Positions 1 to 6,184 are shown, counted from the stretch's first letter. The stretch is 8,655 bases of DNA from Mycobacterium sp. (GCA_018882545.1 VERS01000054.1:1-8655), one strand, 5' to 3'. Notes: generated by a model not told the origin, from the sequence alone. Translations and numbers: made by a program.

Positions 1-570
1 GCCGACTGCAACGACGTCGAATTGGTGTTCGCCCGCGGGACCAGTGAGCCTCAGGGTCTGGGCCGGGTCGGCCGGGCCCTCAGCGATCAGCTGGCCGCCA
101 GCCTGGGTGATCGGTCCCTGGGTGTCTACGCGGTCAACTACCCGGCAAGCTACGACTTTCTCGCCGCCGCCGACGGCGCCGCCGACGCCACCAACCGGAT
201 CGCGACGGTCTCGCAGAACTGCCCGGACACCCGATTCGTCCTCGGCGGCTACTCCCAGGGTGCAGCGGTGGTGGACATGCTGCTGGGCATCCCCCCGCTG
301 GGCGAGAAGGTCGGCGACGTCGGCTCGGCCCCGCCGATCCCGCAGAGTCTGGCCTCCAAGGTCGCCGCGGTCGCCGTCTTCGGCAACCCCGCGACCAAGT
401 TCGGGAACCCGGCCTCGGTCGCACTGCCGCCGTTCGCCGGCAAGGTCATCGACCTGTGCAACCCCGGCGATCCGATCTGTTCCCAGGGCCGTAATCCGTT
501 GGCCCACGTCAGTTATGAGAAGACCGACCTGGTCAGCCAGGCGGTGGGGTTCGTCTCCGGGCTGCTCTGA
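1..570 (+). CDS. Cutinase-like secreted serine esterase (5' partial)
   Basis: This reading frame is open from base 1 to the TGA at 568-570 and encodes 189 residues. The window starts near the mature N-terminus (ADCNDVELVFARGT), so the start codon and signal peptide lie upstream. It has the alpha/beta-hydrolase features of the cutinase family: the oxyanion-hole segment FARGTSEPQG at residues 10-19, the nucleophile elbow GYSQG with Ser85, catalytic Asp157 in DLCNPGDPIC, and His169 in PLAHVSYE. Four cysteines (3, 74, 153, 160) sit where the family's two disulfides form. Mycobacterial cutinase-like proteins (Culp) hydrolyse esters and lipids outside the cell or at the envelope; the exact substrate cannot be read here. 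A second cutinase follows after 44 bases, and the pair resembles the tandem cutinases near truA in M. tuberculosis (Rv3451/Rv3452). Family assignment is very secure; the specific Culp orthologue is not. Confidence 0.95.
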   Translation, partial: ADCNDVELVFARGTSEPQGLGRVGRALSDQLAASLGDRSLGVYAVNYPASYDFLAAADGAADATNRIATVSQNCPDTRFVLGGYSQGAAVVDMLLGIPPLGEKVGDVGSAPPIPQSLASKVAAVAVFGNPATKFGNPASVALPPFAGKVIDLCNPGDPICSQGRNPLAHVSYEKTDLVSQAVGFVSGLL

Positions 571-602
571 TCGCCCACCTGGCACACCCGCCCTGCCGCG
601 GA

Positions 603-608
603 TACCAT
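603..608 (+). promoter_or_regulatory. Possible -10 element for a leaderless cutinase transcript
   Basis: TACCAT fits the actinobacterial TANNNT -10 consensus and ends exactly seven bases before the A of the ATG at 615. This spacing would make the A of the start codon the first transcribed base. No -35 match is visible, and no Shine-Dalgarno sequence precedes 615. The motif is short and could occur by chance, and the gene could also be transcribed from upstream with the first cutinase. Confidence 0.4.
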
Positions 609-614
609 GGCACG

Positions 615-1277
615 ATGCAGGTGGGGCGGATGTTGACGGTGGTGTCGGTGGTGATTTCGGCCACCGCCCTACCGCTGGTCCCGGGCGGTACCCCCACCGC
701 CGCCGCCGAACCGTGCCCCGACGTCGAGGTGGTCTTCGCCCGCGGCCGGATCGAACCCCCCGGAACAGGCCAGGTCGGTGAGGCGTTCGTCAACGCCCTG
801 CGGGCCCGGACCGAGAAGTCCGTCGGGTTCTACGCCGTGGACTATCCGGCCGACATCGAGGTCATCCAGGGTGCCAACGATATGAGCCGCCATATCCAGT
901 CGATGGCGGCCAACTGTCCGCAGACCCGGTTGGTGCTCGGCGGGTACTCCCTCGGGGCGGCCGTCACCGACGTCGTCGTGGCGGTCCCGGCGCCGATCTT
1001 CGGCTATATCAACCCGTTGCCGTTGGGGATGGACGAGCACATCGCCGCGGTTGCGCTGTTCGGCAACGGCACCCGCAAAGTCCTCGGGCCGGTCTCTGAT
1101 CTCAGTCCGCTCTACGGCGACAAGACCATTGACCTGTGTACCGCCGACGACCCGGTCTGTAACAACAACCTCGACCCCAACACCTGGGCCGACAACTGGC
1201 CGGCACATCAGTATTCCGCCTACGTCGAGTCCGGCCTGGTTGATCAGGCCGCGGACTTCGTCGCTGCCCGGCTCTAG
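615..1277 (+). CDS. Cutinase-like secreted protein with altered oxyanion-hole residues
   Basis: A 220-residue cutinase-family protein. Residues 1-31 look like a secretion signal: Arg5, a hydrophobic stretch at about 7-21, then TAAA before EPCP, which suggests cleavage near Ala31. The triad is complete: Ser112 in GYSLG, Asp179 in DLCTADDPVC and His198 in WPAHQY. Cysteines 34, 101, 175 and 182 match the two family disulfides. Two positions are unusual: the FARG motif is followed by Arg (residue 45) instead of Ser/Thr, and the nucleophile is followed by Leu instead of Gln. The loop between Cys182 and His198 is longer than in the upstream paralogue and rich in Asn and Trp. The ATG at 615 keeps the basic residue of the signal peptide and lies six bases after a TACCAT -10-like hexamer. 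An in-frame ATG at 630 has a purine-rich AGGTGGGG before it and is the alternative start. Substrate unknown. Confidence 0.93.
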   Translation: MQVGRMLTVVSVVISATALPLVPGGTPTAAAEPCPDVEVVFARGRIEPPGTGQVGEAFVNALRARTEKSVGFYAVDYPADIEVIQGANDMSRHIQSMAANCPQTRLVLGGYSLGAAVTDVVVAVPAPIFGYINPLPLGMDEHIAAVALFGNGTRKVLGPVSDLSPLYGDKTIDLCTADDPVCNNNLDPNTWADNWPAHQYSAYVESGLVDQAADFVAARL

Positions 1278-1280
1278 ACG

Positions 1281-1330
1281 GGAACCCGGGGGCGGGGGCA
1301 GGAACCCGGGGACGGGGCGGGAACCCGGCG
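1281..1330. repeat. GC-rich tandem direct repeat, about 2.5 units of 19-20 bp
   Basis: Units begin at 1281, 1301 and 1320. Each starts GGAACCCGG. The first two continue with a G-run, C/A and a second G-run (20 and 19 bases); the third is truncated to 11 bases and runs into the hairpin at 1333. The repeat starts three bases after the cutinase stop codon and lies wholly in noncoding DNA. The plus strand has several runs of three or more G, so it could form secondary structure. No function is known to me. Confidence 0.8.
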
Positions 1331-1332
1331 AT

Positions 1333-1388
1333 GAGCAGACGTAAACGACCCGACACGCTCGGCGTGTCGGGGTCGTTTATGTCTGCTC
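1333..1388. terminator. Long hairpin between convergent genes, probable bidirectional terminator
   Basis: The left arm (1333-1358, beginning GAGCAGACGTAAACGACC) and the right arm (1362-1388, ending TCGTTTATGTCTGCTC) are complementary over 26 positions around a TCG loop. One G is bulged in the right arm and there is one G-T pair in the plus-strand transcript. The hairpin sits between the plus-strand cutinase stop (1277) and the minus-strand truA stop (1410-1408), where a shared terminator is expected. There is no U-tract on either side, which is common for mycobacterial terminator-like hairpins. The hairpin is seen directly; termination is inferred. Confidence 0.75.
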
Positions 1389-1407
1389 GCCGGGAGAAGG
1401 CGACGAC

Positions 1408-2268
1408 CTACCCGAGGATTCGGAGGTCCCGCGTCACGGCGACGCGGGCCGCGAGCTGATCGTCGGGCGGATAGTCCACCCCGATCAGCGTCAGTCCGCG
1501 AGCCGGTGCGGCCGCGAAGTCACTTGACCGTCCGGCAGAACCCAAAAGCGTTGCACACCAGCCGGGTTCGCGGCGTCCCTCTCCGACGGCCAGCACCGCT
1601 CCGACGAGCGAGCGCACCATGGACCAGCAGAATGCATCGGCGGTGACGTAGGCGGTGAGGCTGTCACCGTCCACGACCCAGTCGAAGCGCTGGAGTTCCC
1701 GGATCGTCGTCGCCCCGGGTCGCCGTCGGCAGAAGGCGGCGAAGTCGTGCAGCCCCACCAGGGGCGCCGAGGCGGCGCTCATGGCATCGGCATTCAGTCG
1801 GCGCGGCCACGGCGTGACAAACCGGGCCTGGTGCGGCTCGGCCCCGTAGGGCGCCAACGTCAACCGGTAGGCGTAGTGCCGGCGCAGAGCCGAGAAGCGG
1901 GCGTCAAAGCCGACGGGCGCGCGGACGATGTCGCGAACCCGAACGTCCTCGGGCAGGAACTTGGCGAGCCGACGGACCAGCGGGGCGAATTCGGAGTCCC
2001 CGCTGCGAGACTGCCGGGGGTAGGCACGGGGCACCGCGCCGGCGGGGACGTCGACGTGAGCCACCTGCCCGGTGGCGTGCACCCCGGTGTCGGTGCGGCC
2101 GGCGGCGAAGAGTCGAAGCGGCAACCGGAACACCGTCGAGAAGGCCGCGTCGAGCACCCCGGCTACGGTGCGCTGACCCTCCTGGGTGGCCCAGCCGGCG
2201 AAATCGGTTCCGTCGTAGGAGATGTCCAGCCGAAGCCGGACGGTGCCGTCAGGATTCGTCAGACTCAG
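1408..2268 (-). CDS. truA: tRNA pseudouridine(38-40) synthase TruA
   Basis: TruA isomerises uridines 38-40 in the anticodon arm of many tRNAs to pseudouridine. The protein has the N-terminal [16 protein letters not shown] segment, the catalytic Asp in [14 protein letters not shown], and conserved later segments ([41 protein letters not shown]). It ends in DLRILG at a TAG (1410-1408). The start is uncertain. The frame stays open up to GTG codons at 2463 and 2472, but these lie deep inside rplQ and the intervening residues are a frame-shifted reading of its repeats. Between 2463 and the conserved N-terminus there is no ATG, GTG or TTG, and the codon before RLRLD is GTC. I placed the start at a CTG (2268) because it gives 286 residues and puts the catalytic Asp at residue 60, as in the E. 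coli enzyme; CTGs at 2262 and 2283 are alternatives. Last gene of the minus-strand operon, overlapping the end of rplQ and probably translationally coupled. Confidence 0.93.
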   Translation of the reverse strand: MSLTNPDGTVRLRLDISYDGTDFAGWATQEGQRTVAGVLDAAFSTVFRLPLRLFAAGRTDTGVHATGQVAHVDVPAGAVPRAYPRQSRSGDSEFAPLVRRLAKFLPEDVRVRDIVRAPVGFDARFSALRRHYAYRLTLAPYGAEPHQARFVTPWPRRLNADAMSAASAPLVGLHDFAAFCRRRPGATTIRELQRFDWVVDGDSLTAYVTADAFCWSMVRSLVGAVLAVGEGRREPGWCATLLGSAGRSSDFAAAPARGLTLIGVDYPPDDQLAARVAVTRDLRILG

Positions 2269-2851
2269 CCGTCTGGGCGTCAGCGATCCCGGCGTCCTCG
2301 GCTTCCACCGACTCCACCGACTCCACGGGCTCCACGGGCTCCACGGGCTCGACGGACTCGACCAACTCGACGGGCTCGGCAGACTCGACCAACTCGGCCT
2401 GCGGCGCTGCGGCAGCCGCCGGGACGCTGGCCGCGGCGGCCTTCTTCGCCGAGGCCGCCGCACGGCGGGCACGGTTGGCCTCCGAGACCACCGTCTTCTC
2501 CCGGACCAGTTCGATCACGGCCATCGGGGCGTTGTCGCCCTTGCGTGCCTCGACCTTGACGATCCGTGTGTAGCCGCCGTTCCGATCAGCGAAGAACGGC
2601 CCGATCTCGGCGAACAGGGTGTGCACCACATCCTTGTCGCGGATCTTCTTCATCACCTCGCGCCGGTTGTGCAGTGTGCCCTTCTTGGCGTGGGTGATGA
2701 GCTTCTCGGCGTAGGGCCGCAGCGCCCGGGCCTTGGGCTCGGTGGTCTTGATCCGGCCGTGCTCAAAGAGCGAGGTGGCCAGGTTGGCCAGGATCGCCTT
2801 CTGATGCGAGGAGGATCCGCCGAGGCGAGGACCCTTGGTGGGCTTGGGCAT
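2249..2851 (-). CDS. rplQ: 50S ribosomal protein L17 with extended acidic tail
   Basis: L17 is a large-subunit protein that binds 23S rRNA near the peptide exit tunnel. The core occupies residues 1-119 ([20 protein letters not shown] at the start, and [20 protein letters not shown] before the end) and is canonical. It is followed by a basic Ala-rich linker (about 120-150), then a tandem tripeptide region (about 151-183) of the form X-V-E with X mostly Pro, Ser or Leu, and an acidic end (ESDES). The total of 200 residues is long: the bacterial core alone is about 116-130, and mycobacterial L17 commonly has some Ala/Glu-rich extension. ATG at 2851 has AGGAG (minus strand, 2862-2858) seven bases upstream. 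It lies 79 bases after rpoA, and its 3' end overlaps the likely truA start. Confidence 0.98.
   Translation of the reverse strand: MPKPTKGPRLGGSSSHQKAILANLATSLFEHGRIKTTEPKARALRPYAEKLITHAKKGTLHNRREVMKKIRDKDVVHTLFAEIGPFFADRNGGYTRIVKVEARKGDNAPMAVIELVREKTVVSEANRARRAAASAKKAAAASVPAAAAAPQAELVESAEPVELVESVEPVEPVEPVESVESVEAEDAGIADAQTAESDES
2303..2401 (-). repeat. Eleven tandem 9-bp units encoding the X-V-E tail of L17
   Basis: On the plus strand the period-9 units start at 2303, 2312, 2321, 2330, 2339, 2348, 2357, 2366, 2375, 2384 and 2393, mostly reading CTCCACGGG, CTCGACGGG, CTCGACCAA or close variants. Three consecutive units (2321-2347) are identical. Read on the minus strand in the rplQ frame, each unit gives Pro/Ser/Leu, Val (or Ala) and Glu. 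Because the unit is three codons, changes in copy number keep the frame. Confidence 0.9.
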
Positions 2852-2930
2852 TGCGATCTCCTAGGTGAGCCCGATCTCCGTATCAGGTAAGACCGGGGTG
2901 GTGCGGGTGGGCGAAGCTGGGTGGTGCCCG

Positions 2931-3995
2931 TTAGAGCTGCTCGGTCTCGGCGTAATCCTGGTCGTTGTCCAGGTCGTAGCCCGAGTCGTAGCCGGTGTCG
3001 CTGGTCCAGGTGCCGGTGACGACGTCGTAACCGGCCACCTCGGACGGATCGAAGCTGGCCGGGGAATCCTTGAGGGCCAGGCCCATCTGGTGCAGCTTGA
3101 TCTTCACCTCGTCGATGGACTTCTGGCCGAAGTTGCGGATGTCCAACAGATCGGACTCGGTGCGAGCGACCAGTTCGCCGACGGTGTGCACGCCTTCGCG
3201 CTTGAGGCAGTTGTAGGACCGCACGGTCAGCTCGAGGTCGTCGATCGGCAGCGCGAACGCAGCGATGTGGTCAGCCTCATGCTGGGACGGCCCGATCTCG
3301 ATGCCCTCGGCTTCGAGGTTGAGTTCCCTTGCCAGCCCGAAGAGTTCGACCAGGGTCTTGCCGGCCGAGGCCAGTGCGTCGCGCGGGTTGATCGAGTTCT
3401 TGGTCTCCACGTCGAGGATCAGCTTGTCGAAGTCGGTGCGCTGCTCGACACGGGTGGCCTCGACCTTGTAGGTCACCTTGAGCACCGGCGAGTAGATGGA
3501 ATCGACGGGGATGCGCCCGATTTCGGCGCCGGTGGCCTTGTTCATCACCGCCGGCACGTAGCCGCGGCCGCGCTCGACGACGAGTTCGATCTCCAGCTTG
3601 CCCTTGTCGTTCAGCGTGGCGATGTGCATATCGGGGTTGTGCACGTTGACCCCGGCCGGCGGCACGATGTCACCCGCGGTGACCACACCGGGGCCCTGCT
3701 TGCGCAGGTACATGGTGACCGGCTCGTCCTCCTCGGAGGACACCACCAGGCCCTTGAGGTTGAGGATGATGTCGGTGACGTCCTCTTTGACCCCGGGCAC
3801 CGTGGTGAACTCGTGCAGCACACCGTCGATGCGGATGCTCGTCACGGCCGCCCCCGGGATGGAGGACAGCAGGGTGCGGCGCAGCGAATTGCCCAGGGTG
3901 TAACCGAATCCCGGCTCCAGCGGCTCGATGGTGAACTGGGAGCGGTTCTCGGCGATGGACTCCTCGCTGAGGATGGGGCGCTGAGAGATCAGCAT
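2931..3995 (-). CDS. rpoA: DNA-directed RNA polymerase subunit alpha
   Basis: The alpha subunit dimerises to scaffold assembly of beta and beta' and contacts promoter DNA and activators through its C-terminal domain. The 354-residue protein begins [12 protein letters not shown]. Residues 1-235 form the N-terminal domain, with the signature [20 protein letters not shown] at 28-47. After a short linker the C-terminal domain is at about 250-310, with the DNA-contacting helices around [20 protein letters not shown] and [19 protein letters not shown]. An acidic tail (321-354) rich in Tyr and Asp, including GYDSGYD, ends QDYAETEQL as in other mycobacteria. The frame extends ten codons further to a GTG at 4025, but conservation begins at the ATG (3995), which is preceded by AAGGAG and a purine-rich AGAAGAAAAA. 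It sits 79 bases after rpsD and 79 bases before rplQ in the same operon. Confidence 0.98.
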   Translation of the reverse strand: MLISQRPILSEESIAENRSQFTIEPLEPGFGYTLGNSLRRTLLSSIPGAAVTSIRIDGVLHEFTTVPGVKEDVTDIILNLKGLVVSSEEDEPVTMYLRKQGPGVVTAGDIVPPAGVNVHNPDMHIATLNDKGKLEIELVVERGRGYVPAVMNKATGAEIGRIPVDSIYSPVLKVTYKVEATRVEQRTDFDKLILDVETKNSINPRDALASAGKTLVELFGLARELNLEAEGIEIGPSQHEADHIAAFALPIDDLELTVRSYNCLKREGVHTVGELVARTESDLLDIRNFGQKSIDEVKIKLHQMGLALKDSPASFDPSEVAGYDVVTGTWTSDTGYDSGYDLDNDQDYAETEQL

Positions 3996-4074
3996 TTTTT
4001 CTTCTATCTCCTTCTCGGCAACCACTATTTGATGCCGTTTTGGGGGTTCTCGGGCGGCTTGCCCCCCGACGGGG

Positions 4075-4680
4075 TTACTTCGAGTAGAACTCCACGATCA
4101 GCTGCTCGGTGAGCGGCACGTCGATCTGCGCGCGGTCGGGTAGCTGGTGCACCAGGACACGCTGGCGTTCCCCCACCACCTGCAGCCAGGCCGGGGTCGG
4201 CCGGTCGCCCGCGGTCTCCCGGGCGATCTGGAACGGCACGGTGTTGAGCGAGTTGTTGCGGATGTCGATGATGTCGTACTGCGACACCCGGTAGCTGGGC
4301 ACGTTGACCTTCACCCCGTTGACGGTGAAGTGACCGTGGCTGACCAGCTGACGGGCCATCCGCCGGGTCCGGGCCAGCCCGGCCCGGTACACCACGTTGT
4401 CCAGCCGGCTCTCCAGGATCCGGAGCAGGTTCTCGCCGGTCTTGCCGCTCTGGCGGTTGGCCTCTTCGTAGTAGCGGCGGAACTGCTTTTCCATCACGCC
4501 GTAGGTGAAGCGGGCCTTCTGCTTCTCCTGCAGCTGGGTGCGGTACTCGCTCTCCTTGATCCGCGCGCGGCCGTGCTGGCCGGGCGGATAGGGGCGCTTC
4601 TCATAGGACTGGTCGGCGCCGACGAGGTCGACGCCCAGCCGGCGGGACTTGCGGGTGGCAGGTCCGGTATAGCGAGCCAT
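4075..4680 (-). CDS. rpsD: 30S ribosomal protein S4, zinc-free form
   Basis: S4 is a primary 16S rRNA-binding protein that nucleates 30S assembly, helps maintain decoding accuracy and, in E. coli, represses the alpha operon. The 201-residue product starts [19 protein letters not shown] and has the N-terminal domain (1-90) followed by an S4 RNA-binding domain around [20 protein letters not shown] and [20 protein letters not shown]. There is no cysteine anywhere, so it is the form lacking the N-terminal zinc site. The ATG at 4680 has a strong AGGAGG six bases into the leader (4693-4688), and the rpsK stop TAG overlaps that site, so the two genes are closely coupled. The stop is TAA at 4077-4075. 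Confidence 0.98.
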   Translation of the reverse strand: MARYTGPATRKSRRLGVDLVGADQSYEKRPYPPGQHGRARIKESEYRTQLQEKQKARFTYGVMEKQFRRYYEEANRQSGKTGENLLRILESRLDNVVYRAGLARTRRMARQLVSHGHFTVNGVKVNVPSYRVSQYDIIDIRNNSLNTVPFQIARETAGDRPTPAWLQVVGERQRVLVHQLPDRAQIDVPLTEQLIVEFYSK

Positions 4681-4687
4681 GTGTTGT

Positions 4688-4693
4688 CCTCCT
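4688..4693 (-). promoter_or_regulatory. rpsD ribosome binding site overlapping the rpsK stop
   Basis: On the minus strand the sequence reads TAGGAGGACAACACATG. The TAG is the rpsK stop codon (4694-4692), and its last two bases are part of the AGGAGG Shine-Dalgarno sequence for rpsD. A ribosome finishing rpsK covers the rpsD initiation site, which favours coupled translation of S11 and S4. Confidence 0.85.
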
Positions 4694-5108
4694 AGACCCG
4701 GCGCCGCTTGGGCGGACGGCAGCCGTTGTGCGGCTGCGGGGTGACATCGGATATCGCACCCACTTCCAGGCCGGCGGCCTGCAGCGAGCGGATGGCGGTC
4801 TCACGGCCCGAGCCCGGGCCCTTGACGAAGACGTCCACCTTCTTGACCCCGTGCTCCTGGGCCTTGCGGGCGGCGTTTTCGGCGGCCAGTTGGGCGGCGA
4901 ACGGCGTCGACTTCCGGGAGCCTTTGAAACCGACGTGGCCCGAGGACGCCCAGGCGATCACGTTGCCCTGCGGATCGGTGATGGACACGATCGTGTTGTT
5001 GAACGTGCTCTTGATGTGAGCGGCGCCGTGCGGGACGTTCTTCTTCTCCCGCCGCCGGGTGGTCTTGCCCTTCTTGGCGCCGGCGGCGCCCTTCTTCGGA
5101 GGTGCCAT
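4692..5108 (-). CDS. rpsK: 30S ribosomal protein S11
   Basis: S11 lies on the 30S platform and contacts the mRNA exit-site region. The 138-residue protein has a basic N-terminal extension ([20 protein letters not shown]), then the conserved core [40 protein letters not shown] and [20 protein letters not shown], and the invariant C-terminal [13 protein letters not shown]. Length matches mycobacterial homologues. The ATG lies two bases after the rpsM stop, with a purine-rich AAGAAGG inside the end of rpsM as its likely ribosome binding site. The TAG stop overlaps the rpsD Shine-Dalgarno. Confidence 0.98.
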   Translation of the reverse strand: MAPPKKGAAGAKKGKTTRRREKKNVPHGAAHIKSTFNNTIVSITDPQGNVIAWASSGHVGFKGSRKSTPFAAQLAAENAARKAQEHGVKKVDVFVKGPGSGRETAIRSLQAAGLEVGAISDVTPQPHNGCRPPKRRRV

Positions 5109-5110
5109 GG

Positions 5111-5485
5111 TTACTTAGCCTTCTTCTTGCCGGCGATGGTGCGCTTGGGGCCCTTGCGGGTGCGCGCATTGGTCTTGGTCCGCTGGCCGCGCACCGGCAG
5201 GCCGCGGCGGTGCCGCAGTCCCTGGTAGCAGCCGATTTCGATCTTGCGGCGGATGTCGGCCTGCACCTCGCGGCGCAGGTCGCCCTCCACCTTGAGGTTG
5301 CCTTCGATGTAGTCGCGCAGCTGGGTCAGCTGATCGTCGGTGAGGTCCTTGCTGCGCAGGTCCCGGTCGATGCCGGTGGCGGCGAGGATCTCCTGGGAGC
5401 GGGTACGGCCGATGCCGAAGATGTAGGTCAGCGCGATCTCCATGCGCTTATCGCGCGGGAGATCGACGCCCACTAGACGTGCCAC
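5111..5485 (-). CDS. rpsM: 30S ribosomal protein S13
   Basis: S13 is at the 30S head and forms intersubunit bridges and contacts with P-site tRNA. The 124-residue product starts [20 protein letters not shown], contains the helix-two-turn-helix region ([20 protein letters not shown]), the conserved [20 protein letters not shown] and the basic tail [20 protein letters not shown] ending in KKKAK. The start is GTG (5485), supported by AGAAGGAA about ten bases upstream and by full conservation from this codon. It lies two bases before rpsK. The 179-base gap between rpmJ and rpsM is unusually long for this operon and contains hairpins. Confidence 0.98.
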   Translation of the reverse strand: MARLVGVDLPRDKRMEIALTYIFGIGRTRSQEILAATGIDRDLRSKDLTDDQLTQLRDYIEGNLKVEGDLRREVQADIRRKIEIGCYQGLRHRRGLPVRGQRTKTNARTRKGPKRTIAGKKKAK

Positions 5486-5566
5486 AGGGCTGTATTCCTT
5501 CTACTAGGCGGAGGTGTCGTTCCCAGGCCGTTCCCGGCTCGCCCACCAGGGATGGGGTTTTGCGGG

Positions 5567-5586
5567 GTCCGGCCTCCGTTCCGGAC
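5567..5586. repeat. Inverted repeat in the rpmJ-rpsM spacer (distal)
   Basis: GTCCGG (5567-5572) and CCGGAC (5581-5586) are perfectly complementary around an 8-base loop. Together with the adjacent inverted repeat at 5591-5611 it makes two consecutive hairpins in the leader of rpsM. A 6-bp stem in GC-rich DNA is weak evidence alone. Confidence 0.5.
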
Positions 5587-5590
5587 GTGT

Positions 5591-5611
5591 CCGCCGGGCG
5601 TATCCCGGCGG
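5591..5611. repeat. Inverted repeat in the rpmJ-rpsM spacer (strong hairpin)
   Basis: CCGCCGGG (5591-5598) and CCCGGCGG (5604-5611) form a perfect 8-bp, all G-C stem with a 5-base loop. In the operon transcript it lies 53 bases after the rpmJ stop and about 105 bases before the rpsM GTG. No T-tract follows, so a classic intrinsic terminator is unlikely. It could be an RNA processing point, an attenuator or part of a regulatory leader. Confidence 0.6.
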
Positions 5612-5664
5612 TGGTTCTGGGAGGTCTGCATTCAGTTGTGTCGGGGGCTAGCGGGTCGGAAGCT

Positions 5665-5778
5665 CTAGCCCTGTCTCTGCTTGTGGCGCGGATCGGAGCA
5701 GATCACCATGACCCGCCCATGCCGGCGGATCACCCTGCACTTATCGCAGATCGGCTTGACGCTCGGGTTGACCTTCAC
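5665..5778 (-). CDS. rpmJ: 50S ribosomal protein L36, zinc-binding form
   Basis: A 37-codon gene read on the minus strand from GTG (5778-5776) to TAG (5667-5665). The product begins [20 protein letters not shown] and ends [10 protein letters not shown], the typical L36 sequence and length. Cys11, Cys14, Cys27 and His32 form the CxxC...C....H zinc ribbon of the C+ form. L36 is the smallest large-subunit protein and binds 23S rRNA near the base of the L7/L12 stalk. It lies 53 bases downstream of infA, the usual position between infA and rpsM in actinobacteria. The ribosome binding site is weak: AGGA is about eleven bases before the GTG. Confidence 0.97.
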
Positions 5779-5832
5779 GGCGTGTTGATCCTGTTCTTTC
5801 TTGTTCGTGAGGGGTGGTTACTGGCGGCGGAT

Positions 5833-6054
5833 TTACTTGTAGCGGTAGACGATGCGGCCCCGGGTCAGGTCGTAGGGCGAGAGCTCCACGACGACCCGGT
5901 CCTCGGGCAGGATGCGGATGTAGTGCTGCCGCATCTTGCCGCTGATGTGGGCGAGCACCTTGTGGCCGTTCTCCAGCTCAATGCGAAACATCGCATTGGG
6001 CAGGGGCTCGACCACTCGGCCCTCAACCTCGATGGCACCGTCTTTTTTGCCCAT
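5833..6054 (-). CDS. infA: Translation initiation factor IF-1
   Basis: IF-1 binds the 30S A site during initiation and cooperates with IF-2 and IF-3. The 73-residue protein starts [20 protein letters not shown] and is a single OB-fold of S1 type ([40 protein letters not shown]). Sequence and length match mycobacterial IF-1 almost residue for residue. The frame continues twelve codons upstream to 6090, but those residues are not conserved; the ATG at 6054 fits the family and has GTGAGG just upstream. It is the first gene of the minus-strand operon and is divergent from rmlB. Confidence 0.98.
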   Translation of the reverse strand: MGKKDGAIEVEGRVVEPLPNAMFRIELENGHKVLAHISGKMRQHYIRILPEDRVVVELSPYDLTRGRIVYRYK

Positions 6055-6110
6055 AACCTCACTAGATCCTGATTCTCCGATGGGCAGCATTCGCCCGACT
6101 TCGCAACGTG

Positions 6111-6147
6111 AATTTCCAGGACTGGGTCAAATTTTCCCGGGACTGGG
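6111..6147. repeat. Imperfect direct repeat in the infA leader
   Basis: AATTTCCAGGACTGGG (6111-6126) is followed by AATTTTCCCGGGACTGGG (6130-6147); the two align with only a couple of one-base insertions and substitutions. The units start 19 bases apart. They lie between the candidate infA promoter and the infA start codon, and are more AT-rich than the surroundings. They could be a duplicated protein-binding site or a remnant duplication; no known motif is recognised. Confidence 0.6.
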
Positions 6148-6184
6148 CACGCAAGAGCCGGCGCGACCACCGCACCGTTACCTC

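Noticed and set aside
44..781. Plus-strand frame of 245 codons across both cutinases
   Set aside because: It reads the cutinase DNA out of frame and is a Arg/Pro/Ser-rich artefact; the cutinase frames have complete catalytic motifs.
2303..2401. Tandem repeats as a possible CRISPR-like array
   Set aside because: Units are contiguous 9-mers in a coding frame, with no spacers and no cas genes.
3996..4025. Extended rpoA start at GTG 4025
   Set aside because: The extra ten residues read through the ribosome binding site and are not part of the conserved MLISQRP start.
4064..4074. Small CCCC-GAC-GGGG palindrome just after the rpsD stop
   Set aside because: A 4-bp stem with a 3-base loop inside an operon is too weak to call a terminator.
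2865..4112. A long open frame (415 codons) on the plus strand, opposite rpoA
   Set aside because: It is antisense to the highly conserved rpoA, lacks any recognisable domain, and is rich in Val, Gly and Asp as expected from reading high-GC codons in reverse.
6055..6090. Extended infA start at 6090
   Set aside because: The added residues are not conserved, while [12 protein letters not shown] at 6054 matches the usual 73-residue IF-1.
6102..6130. TTGACC at 6130-6125 (minus strand) as a -35 element for infA
   Set aside because: No TANNNT hexamer lies at 16-19 bases spacing; the 6185-6213 candidate fits better.
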